In this document: positions 1-5,007 of the stretch, piece by piece
Position numbering within the stretch: position 1 is the stretch's first letter
Layout of the letters: every line of letters begins with the position of its first letter
DNA from: Mycobacterium sp.
GTDB taxonomy: Bacteria; Actinomycetota; Actinomycetes; Mycobacteriales; Mycobacteriaceae
Direction: 5' to 3'
Length of the DNA stretch: 5,574 bases
Assembly: GCA_025965815.1 (NCBI GenBank)
Contig: JAOPWF010000192.1
Location: forward strand, 1-5,574
Notes under the pieces: generated by a model
The model's input: the letters and a program-made list of their open reading frames with translations, nothing else
The model's database searches: none
What the model was told of the DNA's origin: nothing
Program-made: the position numbers and the translations under genes

Positions 1-74
1 TGCTCCTGACACTGGTTGGGCCCCGCGACGTAGCCGTCGGCAGAGATCGACATCGAAAGATTCGTTCTGGTCAC
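1..74 (-). CDS. Dihydrofolate reductase / RibD C-terminal family protein, N-terminal fragment (cut by window edge)
   Basis: Only the first 24 codons are present; the gene continues beyond base 1. Reading the minus strand from GTG at 74 gives a peptide beginning VTRTNLSMSISADGYVAGPN (first residue Met in vivo). The pattern of a short beta-strand, then S-x-D-G-Y-V-A-G-P-N, is the hallmark N-terminus of stand-alone RibD C-terminal/dihydrofolate-reductase-fold proteins of actinobacteria, usually about 190-220 aa, cytosolic NAD(P)H-dependent reductases whose substrates are mostly unknown. The start is supported by GGAGG at 83..79 (minus strand) with a 4-nt spacer before GTG. A downstream in-frame ATG at residue 8 has no comparable site. 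Homology is seen from the motif; the exact reaction cannot be stated. It is transcribed away from everything else here, so no operon partner is visible. Confidence 0.78.
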   Translation of the reverse strand, partial: MTRTNLSMSISADGYVAGPNQCQE

Positions 75-78
75 AAGG

Positions 79-83
79 CCTCC
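79..83 (-). promoter_or_regulatory. Ribosome binding site deciding the GTG start of the RibD-C family gene
   Basis: GGAGG on the minus strand, 4 nt before the GTG at 74..72. It favours GTG over the internal ATG seven codons later. Confidence 0.6.
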
Positions 84-200
84 GTTCGGGCGGGCGATTC
101 CGTTGGGTACGTCTAGGCAGACTACGGCGGCCTGCGAAACTCACCGGTATCGGAGCTGCTGCGTGGATCACGCGACCCTCATGGGTGGATGATCCCCTCC

Positions 201-230
201 GAGACAGAACCTGATCACTCCCGGGTCTTT
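201..230 (+). repeat. Imperfect 30-bp direct repeat, copy 1
   Basis: Starts GAGACAG and contains CTGATCACTC at 211-220. Aligned without gaps to 359-388 it matches at 24 of 30 positions by eye. Copies are 158 bp apart start to start. Confidence 0.5.
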
Positions 231-350
231 ACGAACAAGACAGCGCCGGTCACGGTGCTTTGGCTAGCGTCACAGAAATGACCGCTCCTTGGTCGAACCC
301 GCTAAACGTGCTCCAAGGCGGACTGGCTGTGGCCTATCGGGTTGTGTCAA
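215..350 (+). pseudogene. Possible remnant of a hotdog-fold (PaaI-type) thioesterase
   Basis: Directly after a TGA at 212-214, the plus strand reads about 45 codons of protein-like sequence: LPGLYEQDSAGHG, then EMTAPWSNPLNVLQGGLAVA (about 278-337). A stretch of acidic/hydrophobic strand followed by N-P-L-x-V-x-x-G-G-x-x-A-A resembles the segment around the hot-dog central helix of PaaI-type acyl-CoA thioesterases (typically N-P-x-G-x-x-H/Q-G-G). After about 350 the frame turns Arg/Ser-rich and the rest of a hotdog domain is not recognisable in any frame; a TTG at 260 and a GTG at 185 are the only upstream starts and the latter hits the TGA. If real, it is a decayed or deleted gene. The likeness is short and could be chance. 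Confidence 0.27.
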
Positions 351-358
351 GCCGCAGC

Positions 359-388
359 GAGACAGGATCTGATCACTCTCGAATCTCT
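359..388 (+). repeat. Imperfect 30-bp direct repeat, copy 2
   Basis: Starts GAGACAG and contains CTGATCACTC at 369-378, matching copy 1 at 24 of 30 positions. The core TGATCA is itself a palindrome. No function is apparent. Confidence 0.5.
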
Positions 389-604
389 AGATTCGGGACG
401 TGCTCTGGGCCAGAGCCGAGCGGCACTGCCAGCGATCGTCGCCGACGCCGACCTCGACGGGCCTCTCGCTCCGCCTCTCACAGCAGCAAACGACTTCGCC
501 GTCACGCCGCCCGGTGCAGGTACCTTCGGCGCTGAACGGTTTCGCGTCCATCTCATTGGTTCCGTTGATCGGACGGGGCAACACACTTGACACTTAGAAC
601 CATC

Positions 605-610
605 GGAGGT
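605..610 (+). promoter_or_regulatory. Strong Shine-Dalgarno for a small upstream ORF
   Basis: GGAGGT, 6 nt before a GTG at 617-619. This is the best ribosome binding site on the plus strand left of the espR-like gene, and it is not positioned to serve that gene's own ATG at 706 (95 nt away). Confidence 0.55.
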
Positions 611-616
611 CTGAAG

Positions 617-709
617 GTGTCACGCCAGACGGAAGCCGCCCGATACGATATATGTGCTATCTATATAGCTGTGTCAGCTGGCCGAGCGCTTGCGGGCTCA
701 GAACGATGA
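617..709 (+). CDS. 30-codon leader-type ORF overlapping the espR-like start
   Basis: A GTG-initiated ORF of 30 codons plus TGA. It is preceded by GGAGGT with a 6-nt spacer, and its TGA (707-709) overlaps the ATG of the espR-like gene (706-708) as ATGA, the standard geometry for translational coupling. The peptide begins MSRQTEAARYDICAIYIAVS and ends in an Ala/Gly/Ser/Arg-rich tail; it has no signal peptide, long membrane segment or domain I recognise. Two ATA codons (rare in GC-rich actinomycetes) lie within residues 12-17, in an AT-rich patch. The espR-like ATG has no convincing site of its own, so this ORF probably delivers ribosomes to it. It may act only through being translated. Alternative: a chance ORF in a 5' leader. 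Confidence 0.5.
   Translation: MSRQTEAARYDICAIYIAVSAGRALAGSER
644..649 (+). promoter_or_regulatory. Candidate -10 box (TACGAT) inside the leader ORF
   Basis: TACGAT fits the actinobacterial TANNNT -10 pattern and sits in an AT-rich island. It would start transcription near 656, giving an espR-like mRNA that lacks the leader ORF start and its ribosome binding site. No good -35 is seen (a CACGCC lies 17 nt upstream). It may be a second promoter or a chance match. Confidence 0.25.
656..669 (+). promoter_or_regulatory. AT-rich inverted repeat upstream of the espR-like gene
   Basis: GCTAT-CTAT-ATAGC has 5-bp arms around a 4-bp centre, and CTATATAG at 661-668 is a perfect 8-bp palindrome. It lies 37-50 nt before the espR-like ATG, where a regulator (possibly the gene's own product) could bind. 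It also lies inside the leader ORF. Confidence 0.28.
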
Positions 710-1110
710 GCCCCACATTTGCAGCGCGCTTGAACCGTTTGTTCAACACGGTGTATCCGCCCGGACGAGGACCACACACGTCGGCTGAGGTGGTGGCCGA
801 GCTCAGGGCTGAGGGCGTCATCACCATGTCGGCTCCGTACCTGTCCCAGTTGCGTTCCGGCACCCGCGCCAACCCGTCGACGGTAACCATGACCGCGCTG
901 GCCCAATTCTTCCGGATCAAGCCGGCCTACTTTTTCGACGAAGGCGCGTATCAGGAACTCGAGCGAGAATTGACGTGGCTCGCCATCTCGCACGACGAGG
1001 GGGTGCGTCGCATCGCGATGCGGGCTGCCGGTCTGTCGGCCGCGTCCCAAGAAGAAATAGTGCGAACTGCAGACGCGCTCCGCACATCGAGCGACCTGGA
1101 CCGCTTGTAG
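706..1110 (+). CDS. EspR-like helix-turn-helix DNA-binding protein
   Basis: A 134-aa protein, almost the same length as mycobacterial EspR (132 aa, as I recall it), and similar from its first residues: TFAARLNRLFNTVYPPGRGP at 4-23, then THE-type HTH core with MSAPYLSQLRSGTRANPS at 41-58, a FFRIKPAYF segment at 68-76, and a C-terminal helical region with DEGVRRIAMRA at 97-107. EspR is a nucleoid-associated dimer that binds many promoters and activates the espACD operon needed for ESX-1 secretion. The ATG at 706 is chosen because alignment with EspR begins there; an in-frame ATG at 652 would add 18 residues EspR lacks. One residue is inserted before the recognition region (EGVITMS against EGITMS). 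Neighbours are not ESX genes, so it may be a paralogue rather than the orthologue. The ATG overlaps a 30-codon leader ORF. Confidence 0.88.
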   Translation: MSPTFAARLNRLFNTVYPPGRGPHTSAEVVAELRAEGVITMSAPYLSQLRSGTRANPSTVTMTALAQFFRIKPAYFFDEGAYQELERELTWLAISHDEGVRRIAMRAAGLSAASQEEIVRTADALRTSSDLDRL

Positions 1111-1170
1111 GCGAACACTCCTCCAACGCGCGCGTGCAACCGGCCTGCGGATGGGGACGAGAAGGGGACG

Positions 1171-1185
1171 GTCGCGAACCGCGAC
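1171..1185. terminator. Short hairpin in the convergent gap
   Basis: GTCGCG-AAC-CGCGAC forms a perfect 6-bp stem with a 3-nt loop, 60 nt after the espR-like stop. There is no T-run after it on either strand, so termination is only a possibility. Confidence 0.25.
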
Positions 1186-1201
1186 GCGCGCTCCCACCTG
1201 C

Positions 1202-1233
1202 GGTGTCCACACGCGCGGGGCCGCACACCTTTT
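1202..1233 (+). terminator. Candidate intrinsic terminator after the espR-like gene
   Basis: GGTGT at 1202-1206 pairs with ACACC at 1225-1229. A nested GCGG-GG-CCGC (1215-1224) stacks directly below the 3' arm. TTTT follows at 1230-1233. It lies between the convergent espR-like and vapC genes. The 5' side has an 8-nt bulge, so the fold is imperfect. Confidence 0.33.
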
Positions 1234-1322
1234 CACGATCCGGGACGAGGCAATGGTAGACCGGACGCGGGCCGGCGGTTGCGTACCAATAAGGGTGCAG
1301 GATCACGATGATTCCGACGAGA

Positions 1323-1718
1323 TCACGTCCCGGGTGCAACCGCTGGGAGTCCCTGCGAGGCGGCGGCGTCGAGAAGACGACGGTCGTAGGCGCAGAACGC
1401 GAAGAGTCGATCGCGGTGCATCAGCGCGGTGCCCAGGTGGATCGCATCGAGTGTGCGCAGTTCGGGCGGCAGGATGGTTCCCGCTACGGCCGCGATGGAG
1501 TCGGTCAGCACCAATGTGTCAATTGTTGAGGCGAGTCGCTGCCCAGCTGCTGCTGCCACTTCCCCCAGCCGACGCGTGGCGCGGATGAGCTCTATGTGCC
1601 CGATGCCGCTGCTGGCGATCGATTCATCGGCATGGGTGTTGAGCCACTCAATCAGCTGGCCTGATTCCGGTTCCGCGGCAATTAATTTCACCATCGCTGA
1701 GGTGTCGATGTAGATCAT
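1323..1718 (-). CDS. vapC: VapC-type PIN-domain ribonuclease toxin
   Basis: A 131-aa single-domain protein, the usual VapC size. PIN-domain acidic residues are all visible: Asp5 in MIYIDTSAMVK, Glu43 in HIELIRA, Asp91 in RTLDAIHLGTA and Asp112 in AYDRRLLDAA; these coordinate Mg2+/Mn2+ for RNA cleavage. The C-terminus (LPAVAPG) matches the usual end of the family. VapC toxins cut tRNA or rRNA sites in the cytosol; the target cannot be told from sequence. Its ATG overlaps the TGA of the upstream antitoxin gene as ATGA with no separate ribosome binding site, so translation is probably coupled, keeping toxin output below antitoxin. All four catalytic acids are present, so the toxin looks intact. 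Which numbered mycobacterial VapC it matches was not determined. Confidence 0.92.
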   Translation of the reverse strand: MIYIDTSAMVKLIAAEPESGQLIEWLNTHADESIASSGIGHIELIRATRRLGEVAAAAGQRLASTIDTLVLTDSIAAVAGTILPPELRTLDAIHLGTALMHRDRLFAFCAYDRRLLDAAASQGLPAVAPGT

Positions 1719-1984
1719 CGATCAGACCGCTGCTCATCCAGTATTGGGGTGAGCGGCCGACCCTGCAGCAAGTCGGCGACGTCGAGCGGTGTGCGCGGGC
1801 GCGGTGCAGGGATCAAGAGCCCCGCGGCTGCCAATGCGTCGCGGTCCTGGTCGGCGGAACTGACGGGGACCAGACGAGCAACCGGGCGGCCCCGCTCCGT
1901 TATCTGAATTGTGGCTCCAGCCTTTACTTTCGCCACCCATACGCTGGCATGTTGCCTCAATTCCCGGATACCGATCTGCTCCAT
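1715..1984 (-). CDS. vapB: VapB antitoxin of the Phd/YefM fold
   Basis: An 89-aa antitoxin. Residues 1-45 form the Phd/YefM-type DNA-binding and dimerisation domain: IGIRELRQHASVWVAKVKAG, then the ITERGRPVARLVPV strand-and-loop signature. Residues about 46-89 are a Pro/Ala/Leu-rich tail with LDVADLLQGRPL, the kind of flexible segment that wraps the PIN toxin and blocks its active site. It should bind VapC tightly and, alone or with VapC, repress the operon. It precedes vapC and overlaps it by 4 nt. The start ATG (1984) lies 6 nt from a perfect inverted repeat, and no good Shine-Dalgarno is present (only AGG very close to the ATG), which suggests a leaderless mRNA. Called VapB by its partner; the fold is Phd-like rather than AbrB-like. 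Confidence 0.92.
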   Translation of the reverse strand: MEQIGIRELRQHASVWVAKVKAGATIQITERGRPVARLVPVSSADQDRDALAAAGLLIPAPRPRTPLDVADLLQGRPLTPILDEQRSDR

Positions 1985-1989
1985 AACCT

Positions 1990-1995
1990 AATGTA
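1990..1995 (-). promoter_or_regulatory. Probable -10 box of the vapBC promoter
   Basis: The minus strand reads TACATT (TANNNT) and is followed by AGGTT and then the vapB ATG, so transcription could begin at or next to the A of ATG. It overlaps the outer part of the inverted repeat at 1991-2013, so repressor binding would block it. Confidence 0.45.
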
Positions 1996-2013
1996 GCACA
2001 GAAAGTGCTACAT
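1991..2013. promoter_or_regulatory. vapBC operator: perfect inverted repeat
   Basis: ATGTAGCAC-AGAAA-GTGCTACAT has perfect 9-bp arms and a 5-bp centre. It ends 6 nt before the vapB ATG and overlaps the likely -10. Type II antitoxins repress their own operons by binding such palindromes, so this is the natural VapB/VapBC site. Confidence 0.8.
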
Positions 2014-2165
2014 GCACCTCGCGGGTGTTGTGTCGGCCGGCTCGACAAACGTTCTCGGTGCGGACAAATGCCGCTTCTCCCCGGTGGAGTGCTCATGGGC
2101 CGGTGTGTGACCTTTGCACTATCCGCGGGAATGGCCTCCGACTCCGGAACAGGTCGTCGACGAGC

Positions 2166-2861
2166 TCAGCGGAATGCGTCCTCGTGACCCGACTGCCCAT
2201 CACGCCGGGCACCGCGGTATGACGTTTCCCCGGCCAATCGGGTGAAGCTGGCGAACGTGTCGACCAGGCGTTGATACATCAAGTCCGGAATGTTGTCCGG
2301 TTGCCTGTATTCGATCGCAATGCCGGCCCCCAGGTCACCCCACGCCGACACAATGATGGCGGCCCATACCGCGGCTGTCAGCCGCACTCGCGGATCGTCG
2401 ACCCCCATCTGCATTCGTTGCGCGAGGACCTCAGTGGCGCCTGCGGACCGAAAGTCAATGGCAAGGCGCTGTCGGGTCGGTGATGTATTCGCCATGCGGA
2501 GCAGTCCGGCAATTCGGTCCGGGGTCATCGGGCCGACGCTCTTCTTGGCCCGGCGCAGCACGCCGATATTCGCTGCCAGAAGCGCCGGCAGAGGCTTCAC
2601 ATCGAGGGGTACCAACCTGAGTTCGGCGTTGACCGCCACAGTCAGGTACTGAACCAGCTCCAAGATGACGGCGGCCTTGGTCGGAAAGTAGTGGGTGAAC
2701 GTCCGGGCGGACAGGTTCGCCGCCTCACCGATCTGCTCAACGGTGGTCTGCTCGAAGCCCTGCCGGTCGGAGAGGTCGATGGCAGCATCGAGCAGCTTCG
2801 CCCGCGTCTGCTGTCTCCTACGTCCGCGCACACCACCAGCCCTGCCCGCCAGATCCGACAT
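2166..2861 (-). CDS. TetR/AcrR-family transcriptional regulator
   Basis: A 231-aa protein with the TetR N-terminal DNA-binding domain at about 17-68: RRQQTRAKLLDAAIDLSDRQ, then TTVEQIGEAANLSARTFTHY and FPTKAAVILE, a clear helix-turn-helix with the family's F/Y-x-H-Y-F-x-x-K motif. Residues 70-210 are mostly helical and form the ligand and dimer region; the tail (211-231) is polar. Its effector cannot be read from sequence. The frame stays open upstream to 3104, but the extra 81 residues are not TetR-like, and the domain begins normally from the ATG at 2861. A TACGAT -10 lies exactly 6 nt before this ATG, so a leaderless transcript is likely. vapB starts 181 nt downstream under its own operator. 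No adjacent efflux or metabolic gene in the same orientation points to a target. Confidence 0.86.
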   Translation of the reverse strand: MSDLAGRAGGVRGRRRQQTRAKLLDAAIDLSDRQGFEQTTVEQIGEAANLSARTFTHYFPTKAAVILELVQYLTVAVNAELRLVPLDVKPLPALLAANIGVLRRAKKSVGPMTPDRIAGLLRMANTSPTRQRLAIDFRSAGATEVLAQRMQMGVDDPRVRLTAAVWAAIIVSAWGDLGAGIAIEYRQPDNIPDLMYQRLVDTFASFTRLAGETSYRGARRDGQSGHEDAFR

Positions 2862-2867
2862 TCGCCC

Positions 2868-2873
2868 ATCGTA
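2868..2873 (-). promoter_or_regulatory. Candidate -10 box for leaderless transcription of the TetR gene
   Basis: The minus strand reads TACGAT, then GGGCGA, then ATG. A start 7 nt after the -10 falls on the A of the ATG, and no Shine-Dalgarno is present. No clear -35 is seen (CCGTCA at 17 nt). Confidence 0.42.
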
Positions 2874-3008
2874 ATCACGCCCGAGCCCGCTGACGGTTCT
2901 TTGGAAGGGCAGGCCGACGCTCTCATAATGAAGACGCGCATCCGGCGAGGAGAACTTATCGTGCCGAGGTTGCGGGGCTGGATCGTCACATATCGACGGC
3001 CAGGGACA

Positions 3009-3033
3009 ATCTTTGGGAGTGGGGATCTTTGGG
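3009..3033. repeat. Tandem 9-bp direct repeat, 16-bp period
   Basis: ATCTTTGGG occurs at 3009-3017 and exactly again at 3025-3033 (CCCAAAGAT on the minus strand), separated by AGTGGGG. It lies about 150-170 bp upstream of the TetR start. It could be a paired half-site for a regulator or a local duplication. Confidence 0.5.
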
Positions 3034-3263
3034 TAATGGATGGAGCGCCGGAACTGCCTGGCCCGCACGGTCTTCGGAATCTCGACACGCTGCCGCGCTG
3101 TCACTGCTCCGGGTAACGTCGAATCTGGAATCGTCCCAAGTCCCCCCGAAAACCCAGGTACATGCGTTTCGATACACCTGATCGAGCGTCAAGTTCAGAG
3201 CATATTCGAACCGTGAATACCGCTGTGCACAACAAGCGGACGTGACAGCGCTCTGGCTCGCAT

Positions 3264-4127
3264 TCAGGGCAGCAGTTCGGCGCGCCGCTGCTCTTCCCAC
3301 AACGCCATTCGCGACAGGGCCGGCTCACCAACGGCATCCATCACCAGCGGAATGAGCAGCTCAGTCAGCAGGAAACCAGCCGCCATGCTCTGGAAAGCGG
3401 TGCCAACGGTGCTGGAGGCCGCGAGCACCACCTCGGCGTCAGGGGCGACGGGGCAGGCGAGATCATCGGTGACGAGCAGTATGGTCGCACCCGCGCGGTG
3501 CACCCGCACCGCCAAATCGGCGGCGCTGCGCTGATACCGGTGGTAATCGAACAGCACGACGACATCTCTGCGGGTTAACTCCATCATCGCGCCGAGGTCG
3601 CTGCCGGCAGGATCGGCGAGCAGTCGCACCCCAGGGCGCAGCTGTTCCAGATGGGCCGCCAGATGCATGGCGAGCAGAATCGAGAACCGGCCGCCATGCA
3701 GATACAGTGGGCGGCTGGTGTCCGACAGCAGCGCCACCGCTGACTCCAACGCTGGTTCCGGCAGCCTGGCTAAAGTCTCTGCAGTACAGTCATTTTGAGC
3801 GCGCGCCTGCTGAAGAAGACGGTCGAGCGGACCGCCAGCCGCCGGCGCCTCCGACAAGCGAGTGATCGGACCGTTGGATCTCGACGACAACTCTGCCCGC
3901 AGCGCCACCTGCAGGCCGGTGAAGCCGTCGAAGCCCAGCGACTGGGCGAACCGCAGCACGGTCGGCGGACTGACGTCCGCGCGTTCGGCCAGCCTGGCGG
4001 CGCTGGTCAGCCCCGCGCTGGGATAATCGGCAAGCAGCGCGCGGCCCACCCGGCGCTCCGCGCGGCTCAAGCGGGGCAGTGCGGCGTTGGCACGAGCGGC
4101 CACGGACTCGAGTCTGTTGTCGGACAC
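3264..4127 (-). CDS. MurR/RpiR-family regulator (HTH + SIS domain)
   Basis: A 287-aa protein from GTG at 4127. Residues about 7-83 form the RpiR-type helix-turn-helix, with LTSAARLAERADVSPPTVLR at 40-59 followed by FAQSLGFDGF. Residues about 141-267 form an SIS (sugar isomerase) domain: LYLHGGRFSILLA (glycine-rich loop with Ser149), LADPAG, and VVVLFDYHRYQ before the second helix. SIS domains in this family normally bind phosphosugars or related small anions to change DNA binding. An in-frame ATG at 4196 would add 23 residues and overlap the upstream gene by 64 nt. The GTG instead sits 5 nt after that gene's stop with GAAAG just ahead, so it is preferred. Encoded with a class II amidotransferase, it probably controls that gene and the divergent glutamine synthetase-like gene. 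Whether it activates or represses is unknown. Confidence 0.88.
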   Translation of the reverse strand: MSDNRLESVAARANAALPRLSRAERRVGRALLADYPSAGLTSAARLAERADVSPPTVLRFAQSLGFDGFTGLQVALRAELSSRSNGPITRLSEAPAAGGPLDRLLQQARAQNDCTAETLARLPEPALESAVALLSDTSRPLYLHGGRFSILLAMHLAAHLEQLRPGVRLLADPAGSDLGAMMELTRRDVVVLFDYHRYQRSAADLAVRVHRAGATILLVTDDLACPVAPDAEVVLAASSTVGTAFQSMAAGFLLTELLIPLVMDAVGEPALSRMALWEEQRRAELLP

Positions 4128-4132
4128 AGCTT

Positions 4133-4930
4133 TCAATCTGTCACCAGCGGATACAGGTGCATCGACAAGTCGCTCATCGAGACCGCGGTGACGCACTCCG
4201 GCGGCAGCGGCTGCCAGTCCAGGTCCCCGAAGCCGGTCGACCCGATCACGAGCGTCTGGTCATCGGGCCGCGCGTAGCGCAACGCGAAATTCTCCTCCAG
4301 CTGCTCGGCGGGCATATCGGCGGCGCTGATCTCCGCGATGTCCTCGGCGAGCAGCCGGCTACGCGCGTGCGCGTGCACGGCGATGAGCTGGCCCTCACCC
4401 AGGATGAGGGCATTCAGGCTGGCTTCGGGATACGGCCCGCGAAGTTGTGCCACGGCGCGACGGACCGCCTCGGCCAGGGTCCCGGTGCTGCGACGGTGCT
4501 GGCGAATCAACGCGAAGTAACGCTCACTGTCGGTGGTACCGCCCAGCGACGCGGCGATATCGGCGTCGATCAGTTCCTCCAGCGGGCCCATCGGCATGAT
4601 GGATCCGTTGTGTGCCATCGCGATCCCGTCCGCGACGAACGGGTGAGAGTTCTGCGGCTGCACGGCAAGGCCGTTGGTCGCCCAGCGCAGGTGGACCAGG
4701 CTGGCCGCCGCGGGCCGCTCGGTTGTGATCGTCGTGAAGAGGGCGTCGTCGAGCGCACTACCGGCCGACACCTCGACGATGGGATGCTGCCCGGCGTGGT
4801 CGGTGCGCGCGATACCCCACCCGTCGCCATGGACCGCGGTCAGCGCGACGAAGTCCTTCAGCGTCGAAGGGCCGACGGCGCCGGAGACGGTGATCGGTAA
4901 TGCGGAGACGACACCCAGCAGCCGGCACAT
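4133..4930 (-). CDS. Class II glutamine amidotransferase-like hydrolase (EgtC/YafJ/DUG3 type)
   Basis: A 265-aa Ntn-hydrolase. Cys2, the catalytic N-terminal nucleophile once Met is removed, starts MCRLLGVVS. Family signatures follow in order: HGDGWGIA (34-41), HLRWATNG (80-87, with the substrate-binding Arg82), NSHPF (94-98), AHNGSI (106-111, oxyanion-hole Asn108-Gly109) and DSERYF (134-139). There is no synthetase domain, so it should act as a free-standing hydrolase. Relatives cut gamma-glutamyl bonds: EgtC in ergothioneine synthesis and DUG3 in glutathione breakdown. The rest of the egt cluster is absent here, so it is probably not EgtC. It lies head-to-head with a glutamine synthetase-like ligase and leads a two-gene operon with an RpiR-type regulator. 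The start is supported by GGAGGA 7 nt upstream. Substrate is inferred only as a gamma-glutamyl amide. Confidence 0.9.
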   Translation of the reverse strand: MCRLLGVVSALPITVSGAVGPSTLKDFVALTAVHGDGWGIARTDHAGQHPIVEVSAGSALDDALFTTITTERPAAASLVHLRWATNGLAVQPQNSHPFVADGIAMAHNGSIMPMGPLEELIDADIAASLGGTTDSERYFALIRQHRRSTGTLAEAVRRAVAQLRGPYPEASLNALILGEGQLIAVHAHARSRLLAEDIAEISAADMPAEQLEENFALRYARPDDQTLVIGSTGFGDLDWQPLPPECVTAVSMSDLSMHLYPLVTD

Positions 4931-4937
4931 AACGGCA

Positions 4938-4943
4938 TCCTCC
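4938..4943 (-). promoter_or_regulatory. Ribosome binding site of the amidotransferase gene
   Basis: GGAGGA on the minus strand with a 7-nt spacer to the ATG at 4930. The start exposes Cys2 as the mature N-terminus, which the enzyme mechanism needs. Confidence 0.7.
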
Positions 4944-4951
4944 GATCGATA

Positions 4952-4957
4952 ATTTTA
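4952..4957 (-). promoter_or_regulatory. Candidate -10 box for the amidotransferase operon
   Basis: The minus strand reads TAAAAT (5 of 6 to TATAAT). Transcription would start near 4945, just ahead of the GGAGGA site, giving a short leader of about 15 nt. The -35 region is not clear. Confidence 0.4.
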
Positions 4958-4970
4958 CGAATCAATCGTA
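4956..4970. promoter_or_regulatory. Candidate operator in the divergent promoter region
   Basis: TACGA-ATCAA-TCGTA has perfect 5-bp arms with a 5-bp centre. It overlaps the upstream edge of the minus-strand -10 and lies in the 113-bp region between the two divergent genes, so one bound protein could control both. The RpiR-type regulator is the obvious candidate. AATTTTA is also repeated directly at 4951-4957 and 4978-4984 around it. Confidence 0.42.
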
Positions 4971-5007
4971 TCGCGCGAATTTTAAGGATTCTGAAACATT
5001 CCTGACA

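Larger units (their letters stand above)
75..616. other. 542-nt stretch without a confident gene
   Basis: Neither strand gives an ORF with protein-like composition throughout. Open frames at about 342-590 (both strands) are rich in Arg, Ser and Ala and look like shadows of GC-rich DNA. The stretch holds the 5' region of the leftward RibD-C gene, an imperfect direct repeat (201-230 and 359-388), a possible thioesterase remnant (215-350), a TTGACA hexamer at 587-592 with no good -10 at the right distance, and the GGAGGT site at 605-610 for the small ORF that follows. Confidence 0.6.
2862..3263. other. 402-nt gap between the TetR and RpiR-type genes
   Basis: I see no convincing gene. The minus-strand frame that extends the TetR gene to 3104 and another frame at 2986-3300 are open but lack recognisable motifs or ribosome binding sites. 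The gap holds the TetR promoter (2868-2873), a 9-bp direct repeat (3009-3033), and a weak inverted repeat TATTC-N7-GAATA at 3203-3219. No T-run terminator is seen after the RpiR-type stop at 3264. Confidence 0.55.

Noticed and set aside
587..592. TTGACA as the -35 of the espR-like promoter
   Set aside because: No -10 lies 16-19 nt downstream, and a start there would remove the GGAGGT site of the leader ORF.
661..1236. 191-codon open frame on the minus strand
   Set aside because: It lies opposite the espR-like gene, is rich in Arg/Pro/Gly and has no motif. It is a shadow of GC-rich coding sequence.
2111..2245. 44-codon plus-strand frame reading WPPTPEQVVDELSGM
   Set aside because: It looks somewhat protein-like but has only a TTG start without a ribosome binding site and overlaps the TetR 3' end. 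It is too short to support as a gene, though it might be a remnant.
3203..3219. TATTC-N7-GAATA as an operator
   Set aside because: The arms are only 5 bp and there is no promoter beside it; too weak to call.
2986..3300. 104-codon minus-strand frame in the TetR-RpiR gap
   Set aside because: It has no recognisable domain or ribosome binding site and would overlap the end of the RpiR-type gene in another frame.
4079..4900. 273-codon open frame on the plus strand
   Set aside because: It is antisense to the amidotransferase gene, whose catalytic motifs are intact. Its Arg/Gly/Asp/Val-rich composition is typical of a shadow frame.
4133..4930. Naming the amidotransferase EgtC
   Set aside because: The fold and motifs agree, but no egtA, egtB, egtD or egtE lies beside it, and its neighbours point to another pathway.
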